Shown here one piece after another: positions 35,694 to 44,795 of a DNA stretch of 64,000 bases. The stretch is from CAZBWP01 sp964630265 (lineage in GTDB: Bacteria; Pseudomonadota; Alphaproteobacteria; Rhodospirillales; Defluviicoccaceae): the NCBI GenBank assembly GCA_964630265.1, contig CAZVRW010000007.1, positions 1 to 64,000 of the forward strand, in the 5' to 3' direction. How positions within the stretch are numbered: the stretch's first letter is position 1; every line of letters starts with the position of its first letter. The notes beneath the pieces are model-generated. The model searched no databases. It had not been told where the DNA came from and saw nothing but the letters and a program-made list of their open reading frames with translations. Both the position numbers and the translations under genes were made by a program.

Positions 35694-36002
35694 CTAAGCC
35701 TCAGGATCGTGCAGCTCTTCCCAGATGACGGGCGCGCCGATCTCGGCGAAGCGGAACAGGTGGAAGGCACGCCAGCCGTCGTAGTCGAGGATGCGGATCT
35801 CGCCGTCGGCCAGACCGTACTGAACCGCCGAGAAGTGCTCGCGATAACGCTCGCGGGCCAGCGCCAGGGGGATCTCGTAGGCGATGAACTTGCGGATCCC
35901 CTGGCCGGCAAGACCGGCGAGGAAGAGTGGGTGGAGGGGCGACTCGAAGCCCGTCAGCAGCGCCTTGGGCCCATCGCCCGCCAGCAGCAGAAATGCCTTC
36001 AT
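35694..36002 (-). CDS. Small conserved hypothetical protein
   Basis: A 102-residue cytosolic protein (MKAFLLLAGDGPKALLTGFES..). 'GIRKFIAYEIPLALARERYREHF' and 'DYDGWRAFHLFRFAEIG' look conserved and I recall similar proteins in alphaproteobacteria and betaproteobacteria, without a function. It lacks cysteines, signals and known motifs. It is convergent with the M16 gene and divergent from the ATPase operon, with a 210-base spacer. Confidence 0.7.
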   Translation of the reverse strand: MKAFLLLAGDGPKALLTGFESPLHPLFLAGLAGQGIRKFIAYEIPLALARERYREHFSAVQYGLADGEIRILDYDGWRAFHLFRFAEIGAPVIWEELHDPEA

Positions 36003-36212
36003 GGTGCATCCCCGTCGGCGGCGGCACGCCGCCGCCCATAGCGCCGGCTACCACATTGTCCGTGACCGGACCAGAGGATGGTGGCCGTGGCAGGAACGAT
36101 GCGGGGCGGCGCGTGTGCCCGGCGGCTGCGGGGTGATGGGGCCTTGCCTTGCCGCAGCCGGAGGGCTAAGACCGGTGACGCCGCTGGGCCAAGAACCGTC
36201 GCATCCGAGCCG

Positions 36213-37559
36213 ATGACCGCTGTCCCTGTTCGCTATGAGAAGGTGCTGTCGATCGTCGGCGACGTGATCCGCATCGCTTTGCCGGCACAGACGCGAGATG
36301 ATCCGGAAGGCCCGCGGTTCGGCGATCTCGCCATGGTCAGCGAGGGCAACACTTTGTTGCGGCTGGCCCAGGTGGTGCGGCTCGACGAGGGGGCGGCCTC
36401 GCTGCAGGTGTTCGCCGGATCGCCGGGGCTGTCCACACGGTCGAACGTCCGCTTTCTCGGCCATCCGCCGCGCGTGCCGTTCTCCGCCAACATCCTCGGC
36501 CGCGCCTTCGCCGGCGACGGGCGGCCCGTCGATGGCGGCTCCCCCCTGGAGCAGGACCCGCGGGTGGAGATCGCCGGGCCATCGGCCAATCCGGCGCGGC
36601 GCGCCCTCGCCTCGCGCATGATCCGCACCGACGTGCCGATGATCGACGTCTTCAACAGCCTGGTCGAGAGCCAGAAGATTCCGATCTTCTCGACCTCCGG
36701 CGAACCGCACAACGCGCTGCTCGCCCGCATCGGCGTGCAGGCCTCGGCCGACATCGTCGTCTTCGGCGGCCTGGGCCTGACCTTCGACGAGTTCTGGATC
36801 TTCCGCTCCGCCTTCGAGGACGCCGGCGTCTTTTCGCGAACCGTGATGTTCGTCAACCAGGCGTCCGACCCGCCGCTCGAGCGCCTGCTGGTGCCCGACA
36901 TGGCCCTCGCCGTGGCCGAGAAATTCGCCGTCGAGGAAAAAAAGCGGGTGCTCGTGCTCCTGACCGACATGACCGCCTATGCCGACGCGCTGAAGGAGGT
37001 CGGCGTCGCCATGGAGCGGGTGCCGTCCAATCGCGGCTATCTCGGCGACCTCTACTCGCAGCTGGCACGCCGCTACGAAAAGGCTGCGAGCTTCCGCGCG
37101 GCGGGCTCGGTCACCATCCTCTCGGTGACGACCATGCCCGGCGGGGACGTCACCCATCCGGTTCCGGACAACACCGGCTACATCACCGAGGGCCAGTTCT
37201 ACCTGAAGGACGGCGCCATCGAGCCGTTCGGCTCGCTGTCCCGGCTGAAGCAGCACGTGGTCGGCAAGGAGACCCGCGAGGATCACGGCGCGGTGATGAA
37301 CACCATGATCCGCCTCTTCTCCGGAGCCCGCGACGCCCAGCGCAAGCAGGCGATGGCCTTCGAGCTGTCGGAGTTCGACCTCAGGCTGTTGAAGTTCGGC
37401 GAGCTCTTCCGCGAGCGTTTCATGGAGATCTCCGTGGCGATTCCGCTGGAAGAGGCCTTGGATCTGGGCTGGCAGACCATGGCCGAATGCTTCGCTCCCG
37501 AGGAGTTGCTGGTCCGGCAGACGCTGATCGACAAGTACTACCCGCGCCAAGCGGCCTGA
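36213..37559 (+). CDS. atpB: V/A-type ATPase subunit B
   Basis: The regulatory nucleotide-binding subunit of the V/A-type ATPase head. It has 448 residues with the usual 'VSEGNTLLRLAQVV' N-terminal barrel, 'SGEPHNALLARIGVQ' (degenerate P-loop, no Walker A Lys), 'LLTDMTAYADALKEV' and 'RGYLGDLYSQLARRYEKA'. It ends 'LIDKYYP'. ATG at 36213 chosen; the open frame extends 45 codons upstream without similarity. First gene of the seven-gene operon; subunit D begins four bases later. Confidence 0.95.
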   Translation: MTAVPVRYEKVLSIVGDVIRIALPAQTRDDPEGPRFGDLAMVSEGNTLLRLAQVVRLDEGAASLQVFAGSPGLSTRSNVRFLGHPPRVPFSANILGRAFAGDGRPVDGGSPLEQDPRVEIAGPSANPARRALASRMIRTDVPMIDVFNSLVESQKIPIFSTSGEPHNALLARIGVQASADIVVFGGLGLTFDEFWIFRSAFEDAGVFSRTVMFVNQASDPPLERLLVPDMALAVAEKFAVEEKKRVLVLLTDMTAYADALKEVGVAMERVPSNRGYLGDLYSQLARRYEKAASFRAAGSVTILSVTTMPGGDVTHPVPDNTGYITEGQFYLKDGAIEPFGSLSRLKQHVVGKETREDHGAVMNTMIRLFSGARDAQRKQAMAFELSEFDLRLLKFGELFRERFMEISVAIPLEEALDLGWQTMAECFAPEELLVRQTLIDKYYPRQAA

Positions 37560-37562
37560 CCG

Positions 37563-38192
37563 ATGGCGCGCATTCCCCTCAGCAAGTCGCAGTTGGCGCG
37601 GGAGAAGGAAAACCTTGCGTCATTCAACCGCTACCTGCCGGCGCTCGACCTGAAGCGTCAGCAGCTGATGGGGGCGCGCAATCGCGGCCGGCGCGACCTC
37701 GCGCGCCTCGAGGCCGAACTCGCCGAGCTGATCCGGGCGACGGGCTCGCAGCTGCCGATGCTCGCCGAGCGGCGGATGAACCTCAAGGGTCTCGTCAAAC
37801 TGGACGCGGTCCGGCTCGGCACCCAGAACGTGGCCGGCGTGCAGCTGCCCATCGTCGAGGATGTCTCGGTGGTGGTGGCCCCCTACGGCCGGCTGCTGCG
37901 GCCGCACTGGGTCGACGCGGTGGCCGACCGGCTTGCCGCCGCCATCCGCCTCAGGGTCGAGATCGATGTCGCGCGGCAGCGGCTCGAGGTGCTGAACGCC
38001 GCGGTCACCAAGGTGACGCAGCGGGTCAACCTGTTCGAGAAGGTGCTCAAGCCGCAAGCCGAGGCCAACATCCGCCGCATCCTCGTCTTTCTCGGTGATG
38101 CCGAGCGCGCGGCCGTGGTCGGCGCCAAGCTCGCCAAGTCGAAGCGCGCGGCCGAGGCCGAAACGGTCGCCGCGGCGGGAGCGCCGGCATGA
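37563..38192 (+). CDS. atpD: V/A-type ATPase subunit D
   Basis: A 209-residue central-stalk subunit. It starts 'MARIPLSKSQLAREKENLASF', ends with an alanine-rich tail, and is mostly one long coiled coil of the D family ('LARLEAELAELI', 'VTKVTQRVNLFEKVLKPQAEAN'). The C-terminal half contains the conserved 'RRVNLFEKVL'-like segment. D rotates inside the A3B3 head. Its stop overlaps the start of subunit I by four bases. Confidence 0.92.
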   Translation: MARIPLSKSQLAREKENLASFNRYLPALDLKRQQLMGARNRGRRDLARLEAELAELIRATGSQLPMLAERRMNLKGLVKLDAVRLGTQNVAGVQLPIVEDVSVVVAPYGRLLRPHWVDAVADRLAAAIRLRVEIDVARQRLEVLNAAVTKVTQRVNLFEKVLKPQAEANIRRILVFLGDAERAAVVGAKLAKSKRAAEAETVAAAGAPA

Positions 38193-39982
38193 GCATCGTG
38201 CCGATGGCGAAGGTGAGCCTTTGCGGACGGCTCGACGACAAGGCCGCGACGCTGGAAGAGGTGCAGGCTCTGGGGGTCGTTCACCTTCTGCCGCTGCGCC
38301 CGCCGCAGCCGTTGACGCCGATCGATCCGGAAGACCGACGCCGCGCCGAGACGGCGTTCCGCCACATCATGGATGCGCAGGACCACCTGCGCCCTTATCG
38401 CTCGGAGAGCGGGTTCGACCGGGACACCGTCATCGACCAGATCCTCGCCAATCGCCGACGGCTGCGCGAACTCGGCGACCGCCGCGACGAACTGGAGGCG
38501 CGGATCCAGGGCCTGGAGGCGTGGGGCGATTTCATCTTCCCCGATCTGGACGATCTCGCCGGCATGCGGCTCTGGCTCTATCCCTTGCCGGTCAAGGAAC
38601 GGGCCGCGCTCGACCGCCTGGAATTGCCCTGGGTCGTCGTCGGCCGCGGTCCGACGACGCTGAACGTCGCCGTCATCGCCCGCGAGGAGCCGCCCCCCGG
38701 AACGCTGCCGGTGCGGCGGATCCGTGCCGGCGCGGGGCCGCTCAGCCGCTTGCGGGCCGAACTGGAGGAGATCGAGATCTCGCTCGAGGAGGCCGATGTG
38801 GCGCGCGCCTCGCTGACCCGCTGGCGGGTGTTGCTCGGGGCTTACCTCGCCCAGGCGCAGGATGTCGATGCGCTGCGCGAGGCGGCCGAGCAAACTCGCG
38901 ACGAGGACCGGATCTTCGCCCTGCAGGGCTGGGCGCCGGCCGACTGCGCGCCGGCGTTGGAGGCCCTGGCCGAGGCCCGCGGGCTCGCCGTCCTGGTCGA
39001 GCCGGCGGGTCCCGAAGATACTCCGCCGACGCTGCTGCGCGACCCGGAGCGCATTCCTGGCGCCGGTGATCTCACCACCTTCTACACCAGCCCCGGCTAT
39101 CGGGACTGGGACCCGAGCCTGATCGTCTTCACCTCGTTCGCGCTGTTCTTCGCCATGATCATGGCCGACGCGGGCTATGCCGCGCTGCTCGGCGTCGGCG
39201 CGTTGCTCACGTGGCGGCGGCTGGGGCGCAGCGACGCGGGGCGACGCGGCCGCACCCTTCTGGCCGCGCTTGCCGGCACCAGCTTCGTCTACGGCGTTCT
39301 CGCCGGCTCCTATTTCGGCGCGGCACCGCCGGCGGGGGGTGTACTGGCCACGCTCGCCGTGATCGACGTCACCGACTTCGACTCGATGATGGTCATCGCC
39401 ATCGCCATTGGCGCGATCCACCTCACCGTGGCGCATGGCGCGGTCGCCTGGCTTTCCCGTCATCGGGGTGCGGTCATGCTGGCGCCACTGGGCTGGATCC
39501 TCGTCATCTGGAGCGGCATGCTCGTGTGGCTCGGCGGCGAGACCGGCGAGCGGCTGGGGCTCGGCGGCGTGGTCCTCGGCCTCGTCGCCGTCTACGTCGG
39601 TGCCGCCGCCAAGCAGGCCGTCGTGCGACCGCGCGACTGGCTCAAGCGCCTGGGCGCCGGTTTCATCGGCATCACCGGCATCAGCCGCCAGTTCGGCGAC
39701 ATTCTGAGCTACCTGAGGCTGTTCGCGCTCGGCCTCGCCAGTGCATCCTTGGCTGGCACGTTCAACATGCTCGCCGCCGATCTGCGCGCGTCGATGCCGG
39801 GCATGGGGCTGTTTCTCGGCATCCTGGTGCTGCTCGTCGGTCACGGCATCACCTTCGCGCTCGGCATCATGAGCGGCTTCGTCCACGGGCTCCGGCTCAA
39901 TTTCATCGAATTCTTCGGCTGGGGGCTCACCGAAGAAGGCTATCCATTCAAGGCATTCGCGAAGAAGGAGGCGCCCGCATGA
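38189..39982 (+). CDS. atpI: V/A-type ATPase subunit I (a subunit)
   Basis: A 597-residue stator subunit that forms the proton half-channels. The N-terminal half (to ~300) is the soluble coiled-coil arm ('LRELGDRRDELEARIQGLEAW'). The C-terminal half has about seven transmembrane helices. The essential channel arginine is in 'LSYLRLFALGLASASLAGTF'. Its length is near the chlamydial type. The stop overlaps subunit K by four bases. Confidence 0.92.
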   Translation: MSIVPMAKVSLCGRLDDKAATLEEVQALGVVHLLPLRPPQPLTPIDPEDRRRAETAFRHIMDAQDHLRPYRSESGFDRDTVIDQILANRRRLRELGDRRDELEARIQGLEAWGDFIFPDLDDLAGMRLWLYPLPVKERAALDRLELPWVVVGRGPTTLNVAVIAREEPPPGTLPVRRIRAGAGPLSRLRAELEEIEISLEEADVARASLTRWRVLLGAYLAQAQDVDALREAAEQTRDEDRIFALQGWAPADCAPALEALAEARGLAVLVEPAGPEDTPPTLLRDPERIPGAGDLTTFYTSPGYRDWDPSLIVFTSFALFFAMIMADAGYAALLGVGALLTWRRLGRSDAGRRGRTLLAALAGTSFVYGVLAGSYFGAAPPAGGVLATLAVIDVTDFDSMMVIAIAIGAIHLTVAHGAVAWLSRHRGAVMLAPLGWILVIWSGMLVWLGGETGERLGLGGVVLGLVAVYVGAAAKQAVVRPRDWLKRLGAGFIGITGISRQFGDILSYLRLFALGLASASLAGTFNMLAADLRASMPGMGLFLGILVLLVGHGITFALGIMSGFVHGLRLNFIEFFGWGLTEEGYPFKAFAKKEAPA

Positions 39983-40425
39983 ACGAACTCGTCATCGCGC
40001 TCGGCTGGCTCGGCGTTTTCGCGCCGGCGGCGCTGGGCGCCATTGGCGCCGGCATCGGCGTCGCCATCGCCGGTCAGGCGGCCATCGGCGCCATGCTCGA
40101 ATCCGATGGCGGCTACGGCCGTTTCGTTGGGGTCACGGCGATTCCCTCCTCGATGTCCATCTACGGCATCGTCGTCATGTTCTCGCTGCAGCGGCCGATC
40201 ACGGCGGAGAATGGCGGCGCCCTGTTCGGCATCGGCCTGTTGACCGGCATCGCCCTGTTGTACACTGGGATCTGGCAGGGCCGGGCGTGCGCCAGCGCCA
40301 TCACCGCCTCCAAGGACAAGCCGGAGATCTTCGGTCTCTCCCTGGCGCCGGCGGCCATCGTCGAGGGCTTCGCCGTGTTCGCCTTCGTCTTCGCCCTGGT
40401 ACTCGCCGGCGGCATCGGTGCATGA
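39979..40425 (+). CDS. atpK: V/A-type ATPase subunit K (proteolipid)
   Basis: A 148-residue proteolipid with four transmembrane helices, arranged as two hairpins, forming the rotor ring. 'AIGAGIGVAIAGQAAIGAM' is the first hairpin helix; the ion-binding Glu is in 'APAAIVEGFAVFAFVFALVLAG'. Aligned by eye to Enterococcus NtpK, the Na+-ligand Gln65 (PGTQGLYG) is Met here (PSSMSIYG), while the Gln of 'IxQGR' (TGIWQGRACA) is retained. This loss of one Na+ ligand suggests H+ coupling, by inference only. Confidence 0.92.
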   Translation: MNELVIALGWLGVFAPAALGAIGAGIGVAIAGQAAIGAMLESDGGYGRFVGVTAIPSSMSIYGIVVMFSLQRPITAENGGALFGIGLLTGIALLYTGIWQGRACASAITASKDKPEIFGLSLAPAAIVEGFAVFAFVFALVLAGGIGA

Positions 40426-40435
40426 GGGGGGCGTG

Positions 40436-41128
40436 ATGGCTGAGCATCCGACCGCAGCCGGCACCGCCTCGGGGCTCGAAGCGCTGATCGCCCGGCTGCG
40501 CGACGAGGGCGTCATGGCCGGTCGCGCCGAGGCCGAACAGCTGGTGGCCGACGCCCAGGCGCGCGCCCACAAGATCATGCAGAAGGCCGACGCCGACGCC
40601 AAGGCGATGGTCGCCGCCGCGCAGCGCGAAGCCGACGGCCTGCGGCGGGCGGGCGAGGAAGCTCTGAACGTCGCGGCCCGCGACACGGTGCTCGAACTCA
40701 AGGATCAATTGGCTAGGCACTTCGCCGATCAGGTGGGGAAGACCGTGTCGGCGGCAACGCGCGACCCGGCGATGCTGGAGCGGATGATCCTCGAGATCGT
40801 CGGCCGGGCGCGCAGCGAAGGCGGTGTCGATCAGGCGCGCGCGGTCGAGGTGATCCTGCCGCGCGACGCCATCGGCCTGGACGAGTTGCGCCGCCGCCCC
40901 GAGGAACTGCAACAGGGCTCGCTCGCGCTGTTCGTCGCCGCCACCTCGGGCGAAATGCTGCGCGAGGGCGTCACCTTCGCCCGCAGCGAGGACGAAGCGG
41001 GCGGCATCCGGCTGCAACTCAAGGACCGATCGGTCAGCATCGACATTTCCGACCGGGCGGTGGCCGACGCCATCCTGGTTCATTTGCAGCCACGATTCCG
41101 TGCCCTGCTGGAGGGGGTGGTGACGTGA
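40436..41128 (+). CDS. atpE: V/A-type ATPase subunit E
   Basis: A 230-residue peripheral stalk subunit. Residues 15-100 are an alanine-rich helix ('RAEAEQLVADAQARAHKIMQK' region) typical of E subunits; the C-terminal globular domain includes 'ALFVAATSGEMLREGV' and 'LQPRFRALLEGV'. The start at 40436 follows a GAGGGGG ribosome-binding site; a longer form from 40418 is less likely. The next gene overlaps by four bases. Confidence 0.85.
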   Translation: MAEHPTAAGTASGLEALIARLRDEGVMAGRAEAEQLVADAQARAHKIMQKADADAKAMVAAAQREADGLRRAGEEALNVAARDTVLELKDQLARHFADQVGKTVSAATRDPAMLERMILEIVGRARSEGGVDQARAVEVILPRDAIGLDELRRRPEELQQGSLALFVAATSGEMLREGVTFARSEDEAGGIRLQLKDRSVSIDISDRAVADAILVHLQPRFRALLEGVVT

Positions 41129-41817
41129 TCGGCACGCTCCCGCCCTACGTCACCCTGGTGGCGAGCCTGCCCGCGGTCGGGCCGCTGCTGACCAACAAGG
41201 TCCCGCCGATCAACGAGGTGCGGCTTGCACAGCGCCTGAAATGGCTCACCAAGGAGGACCAAGCGCAAATCGAGACGTTGCGCTCCCTCCTTGCCTGGAC
41301 TCGCCTGGACATGACCGAGACGGATGAGGCGTTCGTCGCCCGTGCCGACCGCCTGTTGCGCGGGGTGCACAGCGCGCCGCTGCGGGCGGCGGTGCGCGAC
41401 CGCCTGGAGATCCGCACGGTGTTGGCGGCCTTGCGCCGACGCCATGCCGGCGAGGAGGCACCTCCACCGGGGACGGTGTGGGGGTTCGGTCGGTTCGTCG
41501 CCACCATCCGCGCCAATTGGGGGGCGCCGGACTTCGGCGTCGGCCGGGCGTTTCCGTGGATCCTGACCGCCAAGGAACGACTGGAGAGCGACGACCGCCC
41601 GGGTCTCGAACGCGTCGCCCTGGAAGCCGCCTGGGCCGCTGGCGAGCGCCACCTTGGCGGTCACGATTTCGACCTGGAAGCCGTCGCCCTGTATCTGGCC
41701 CGCTGGTCGCTGGTGGACCGATGGGCCCGCTATGATACCGACGCCGCCGCCGCGCGCTTCACCGAACTGCTCGACGAAGCGCTCTCCGATTCACCTTCAG
41801 TGCTGGCAGCCGCATGA
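41125..41817 (+). CDS. V/A-ATPase operon protein X (DUF2764-like)
   Basis: A 230-residue cytosolic protein. 'PPYVTLVASLPAVGPLLTNKVPPIN' at the N-terminus matches the start of DUF2764 proteins, which are coded between the E and A subunit genes of bacterial V-ATPases in Chlamydia and Bacteroidetes. There it takes the place of a C-subunit gene in position. The remaining 200 residues are helical, with 'GFGRFVATIRANWGAPDFGVG' and 'FDLEAVALYLARWSLVDRW'. The match is by eye only. Position in the operon (E-X-A) supports the assignment. Overlaps E and A by four bases each. Confidence 0.75.
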   Translation: MIGTLPPYVTLVASLPAVGPLLTNKVPPINEVRLAQRLKWLTKEDQAQIETLRSLLAWTRLDMTETDEAFVARADRLLRGVHSAPLRAAVRDRLEIRTVLAALRRRHAGEEAPPPGTVWGFGRFVATIRANWGAPDFGVGRAFPWILTAKERLESDDRPGLERVALEAAWAAGERHLGGHDFDLEAVALYLARWSLVDRWARYDTDAAAARFTELLDEALSDSPSVLAAA

Positions 41818-43655
41818 CCGATCCCGTCGCCCGGGAGGCCGAGACCTCCTCGTCCGTTGCGCAGGTCTCCGCCGTGCAAGAGGACATTGTCCGCCTGCGG
41901 TTGACCGACCCGGCGCAAGGCCGGCTCGTCAAGAACGAGGTGATCTACATCTGCCCGGCCCGCGCGCCCGGGCAACGGCTGAAGGCCGAGGTGCTGCGCG
42001 TGCTCGGCGACAGCGCCGACGCGCAAGTGTACGAAAGCACGACCGGGGTCGGCCTCGGCGATCCTGTGGAGCAGACCGGCCAACTGCTGTCGATCCGCCT
42101 CGGCCCGGGACTCCTGGGCCAGGTGTTTGACGGCCTGCAGAACCCGCTTGAGACGCTGGCCGTGGACCACGGCGTGTTCCTGCCGCGCGGCGTCAAGGCC
42201 CCCGGCCTCGACCTCTCGACCAAGTGGTCGTTCACCGCCACCCGGCGGGTCGGCGACAAGGTGCACGCGGGCGACGCACTGGGCACGGTGCCGGAGGGCC
42301 CGATCGTACACAAGGTGATGGTGCCGTTCGACCTGGACGAGAACTTCGAGGTCAGTTGGATCCGTGACGGCTCGGTCACCGTCGACGAACCGATCGCCAG
42401 GCTCAGGGCGGCGTCGGGCGCCGAGCGCACCGTCACGCTGGCCCAAGAGTGGCCGGTGCGCGAGCCGCTGCCCCGCCGCATCCTCGCCCGCGGCTATTCG
42501 ACCCGGCTCTATCCGTTCGAGCCGATGGTGACGACGCAGCGGATCATCGACACCTTCTTTCCCATCGCCCAGGGCGGCGCCGCCTGCGTTCCCGGCCCTT
42601 TCGGCGCCGGCAAGACGGTGCTCCTGAACGGCATCGCCCGCCATTCCGATGTCGACATCGTCGTCCTCGTCGCCTGCGGCGAGCGCGCGGGCGAGGTGGT
42701 CGAGACCATCACCGAGTTCCCCCACCTGAAAGACCCGAAGACCGGCGGCTCGCTGATGAATCGCACGGTGATCGTCTGCAACACCTCGTCGATGCCGGTG
42801 GCCGCCCGCGAGGCGTCGATCTATACCGGCATCGCCATCGGCGAGTACTACCGCCAGATGGGTCTGAAGACGCTGGTGATCGCCGATTCCACCTCGCGCT
42901 GGGCGCAGGCGATGCGGGAAACCTCGGGCCGGCTGGAGGAGATCCCCGGCGAGGAGGCGTTTCCGGCCTATCTCGACAGCGCCATTAAAGGCGTCTACGA
43001 GCGTGCCGGGGTGATGAAAACCAACGACGGCGACATCGGCGCGCTCAGCATCATCGGCGCGGTCTCGCCGGCCGGCGGCAACTTCGAAGAGCCGGTCACC
43101 CAATCGACGCTGGCCGCCGTCAAGTGCTTCCTCGGCCTCTCCTACGACCGCGCCTATAAGCGGTTCTACCCGGCCATTGATCCGCTGCTCTCCTGGTCGC
43201 GCTACCGTCAGCAACTCCGACCGTGGGCCGCCGAGCACCTGGGCAGCGACTGGACCGACCGGGTCGAGACCCTGATGGCCCTGCTGCAGCGCGGTGACGA
43301 CATCGCGCGGATGGAGCAGGTGACCGGCGAGGAGGGCATCAGCCTGGACGACTTCGTGGCGATGGAGGCCGGCCGCTTCGTCGACATGATCTTCCTGCAG
43401 CAGGACGCTTTCGACGACGTCGACGCGGCGATGCCGCTCGACCGCCAGAAGGTTCTGTTCGACCGCGTCTATCACATCGCCACGCGATCCTATGGCTTCG
43501 CCGACAAGGATGCCGTGCGGCAGCACTTCACCAAAATCACCGGCCTGTTCAAGAACCTCAACTACGCCGCCCCCGGCTCCGGCGAAGCCGCGCGCCTCGT
43601 CACGGAGATCGAGGCGATGGACGCTCAGGCGCCGCTGGCTATCGGCAGCGAGTAG
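41814..43655 (+). CDS. atpA: V/A-type ATPase subunit A (catalytic)
   Basis: The catalytic nucleotide-binding subunit, 613 residues. Walker A is GPFGAGKTVLL (around residues 261-271) and Walker B lies in 'LVIADSTSRW'. 'CNTSSMPVAAREASIYTGI' and 'SRLEEIPGEEAFPAYL'-type segments are A-subunit signatures. It contains the A-specific non-homologous region after ~residue 100 (VPEGPIVHKVMVPF). It is last in the operon; a modABC block follows convergently 21 bases away. Confidence 0.96.
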   Translation: MTDPVAREAETSSSVAQVSAVQEDIVRLRLTDPAQGRLVKNEVIYICPARAPGQRLKAEVLRVLGDSADAQVYESTTGVGLGDPVEQTGQLLSIRLGPGLLGQVFDGLQNPLETLAVDHGVFLPRGVKAPGLDLSTKWSFTATRRVGDKVHAGDALGTVPEGPIVHKVMVPFDLDENFEVSWIRDGSVTVDEPIARLRAASGAERTVTLAQEWPVREPLPRRILARGYSTRLYPFEPMVTTQRIIDTFFPIAQGGAACVPGPFGAGKTVLLNGIARHSDVDIVVLVACGERAGEVVETITEFPHLKDPKTGGSLMNRTVIVCNTSSMPVAAREASIYTGIAIGEYYRQMGLKTLVIADSTSRWAQAMRETSGRLEEIPGEEAFPAYLDSAIKGVYERAGVMKTNDGDIGALSIIGAVSPAGGNFEEPVTQSTLAAVKCFLGLSYDRAYKRFYPAIDPLLSWSRYRQQLRPWAAEHLGSDWTDRVETLMALLQRGDDIARMEQVTGEEGISLDDFVAMEAGRFVDMIFLQQDAFDDVDAAMPLDRQKVLFDRVYHIATRSYGFADKDAVRQHFTKITGLFKNLNYAAPGSGEAARLVTEIEAMDAQAPLAIGSE

Positions 43656-43676
43656 CGCGCCCGGCCCGCGCGCCGA

Positions 43677-44795
43677 TCAGATCGCCAAGGCTTCGGGGAT
43701 GACGTGGATGCCGTCGGCGAGCAGCGAGACCGTCGCCTCGACTCCCTCGGCGACGGCGTTGCGGCGGGCGACGTGGAGCGGCAGCGAGAAGTGGATCGGC
43801 AATTCGGGCGCGTGCCGGGGACTCAGGGTCAATTCGGCCGATTGCCCGATCACCAGCATTGTTTCAATGGTCCCGGCGACCGGATTTTCGTGCTCGCCGC
43901 GCGACGGCCGCTCGCGGCGGTGCAGCAGCACGTAGCCGTTGGGGACGATCCAGGTGACGGCCTGACCGGGTTTCGTTTCGCTGGGCGAGGCCGCTTCGAT
44001 CGGCACGCCGGCCCAGTCGAGGAGGGTCCGGCCGGTCGCCGCATCGCGCCCCGTGACCGTGCCGGCGAAAATGTTGCGGACGTCGACCAGCCGGGCGACC
44101 TCCACCGAGGCCGGCCGCGTGGTCACCGCTTCCGGCGTACCAGCTTGCAGCGTGCGACCGTGATGCAGCACGACCAAGCGGTCGGCCAGCATGATCGCTT
44201 CGTCCAGATCGTGGGTGACCAGCACCACCGGCATGTTGAGGACGCGGCGCAACTCCGCGATCTCGCGGTAGAGACGTTGGCGCGTCGCCTTGTCGACGGC
44301 GGAGAACGGCTCGTCCAGCAGCAGCACCTTCGGCTGGCGAGCCAAGGCGCGCGCCACCGCCACGCGCTGCTGTTGACCGCCGGACAGTTCCGCCGGCCGG
44401 CGCCGCTCGAGCCCCGCCAAATGCACCAGATCGAGCAGGCTTTGCGCCCGGCCCGCCCGCTCCCTCGGCGGCACCTGTCCCATGGCCGCCATGATGTTGG
44501 CGAGGGCGGACATGTGCGGAAACAGGGCGTAGCTCTGGAACACCATGCCGACGGCGCGGCGATGCGCGGGCAGGTGCACGCCGTCGCTTCCCGAGAACCA
44601 GACATCGCCGTTGACGCGAACGCTGCCGTCGGTCGGCCGACAGGTGCCGGCGATCGACCGCAGGATCGTCGACTTGCCGCTGCCCGACGGCCCCACCAGC
44701 GCCAACACCTCGCCCGGCGCGCAGGTGAACGACGCGGCCAGCGGTATGGGCGCGGCCTGGATCAGGTCGACCTGCAACCCCGCGGCCGCGCTCAT
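43677..44795 (-). CDS. modC: Molybdate ABC transporter ATP-binding protein
   Basis: A 372-residue ABC ATPase. Walker A is GPSGSGKST, the Q-loop is in 'GMVFQSYALFPHM', the signature LSGGQQQR and Walker B 'VLLLDEPFSAVD', followed by 'LVTHDLDEA' (H-loop). The C-terminal 150 residues after 'TRPASVEVARLVDVRNIFAG' form a MOP/TOBE-like domain, as in ModC. Start ATG at 44795 overlaps the modB stop by four bases. The gene ends 21 bases from the convergent atpA. Confidence 0.92.
   Translation of the reverse strand: MSAAAGLQVDLIQAAPIPLAASFTCAPGEVLALVGPSGSGKSTILRSIAGTCRPTDGSVRVNGDVWFSGSDGVHLPAHRRAVGMVFQSYALFPHMSALANIMAAMGQVPPRERAGRAQSLLDLVHLAGLERRRPAELSGGQQQRVAVARALARQPKVLLLDEPFSAVDKATRQRLYREIAELRRVLNMPVVLVTHDLDEAIMLADRLVVLHHGRTLQAGTPEAVTTRPASVEVARLVDVRNIFAGTVTGRDAATGRTLLDWAGVPIEAASPSETKPGQAVTWIVPNGYVLLHRRERPSRGEHENPVAGTIETMLVIGQSAELTLSPRHAPELPIHFSLPLHVARRNAVAEGVEATVSLLADGIHVIPEALAI

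Noticed and set aside
41730..43526. Antisense open frame (598 codons) opposite atpA
   Set aside because: Same cause; atpA on the plus strand is certain, and the antisense product is low-complexity His/Gly/Arg.
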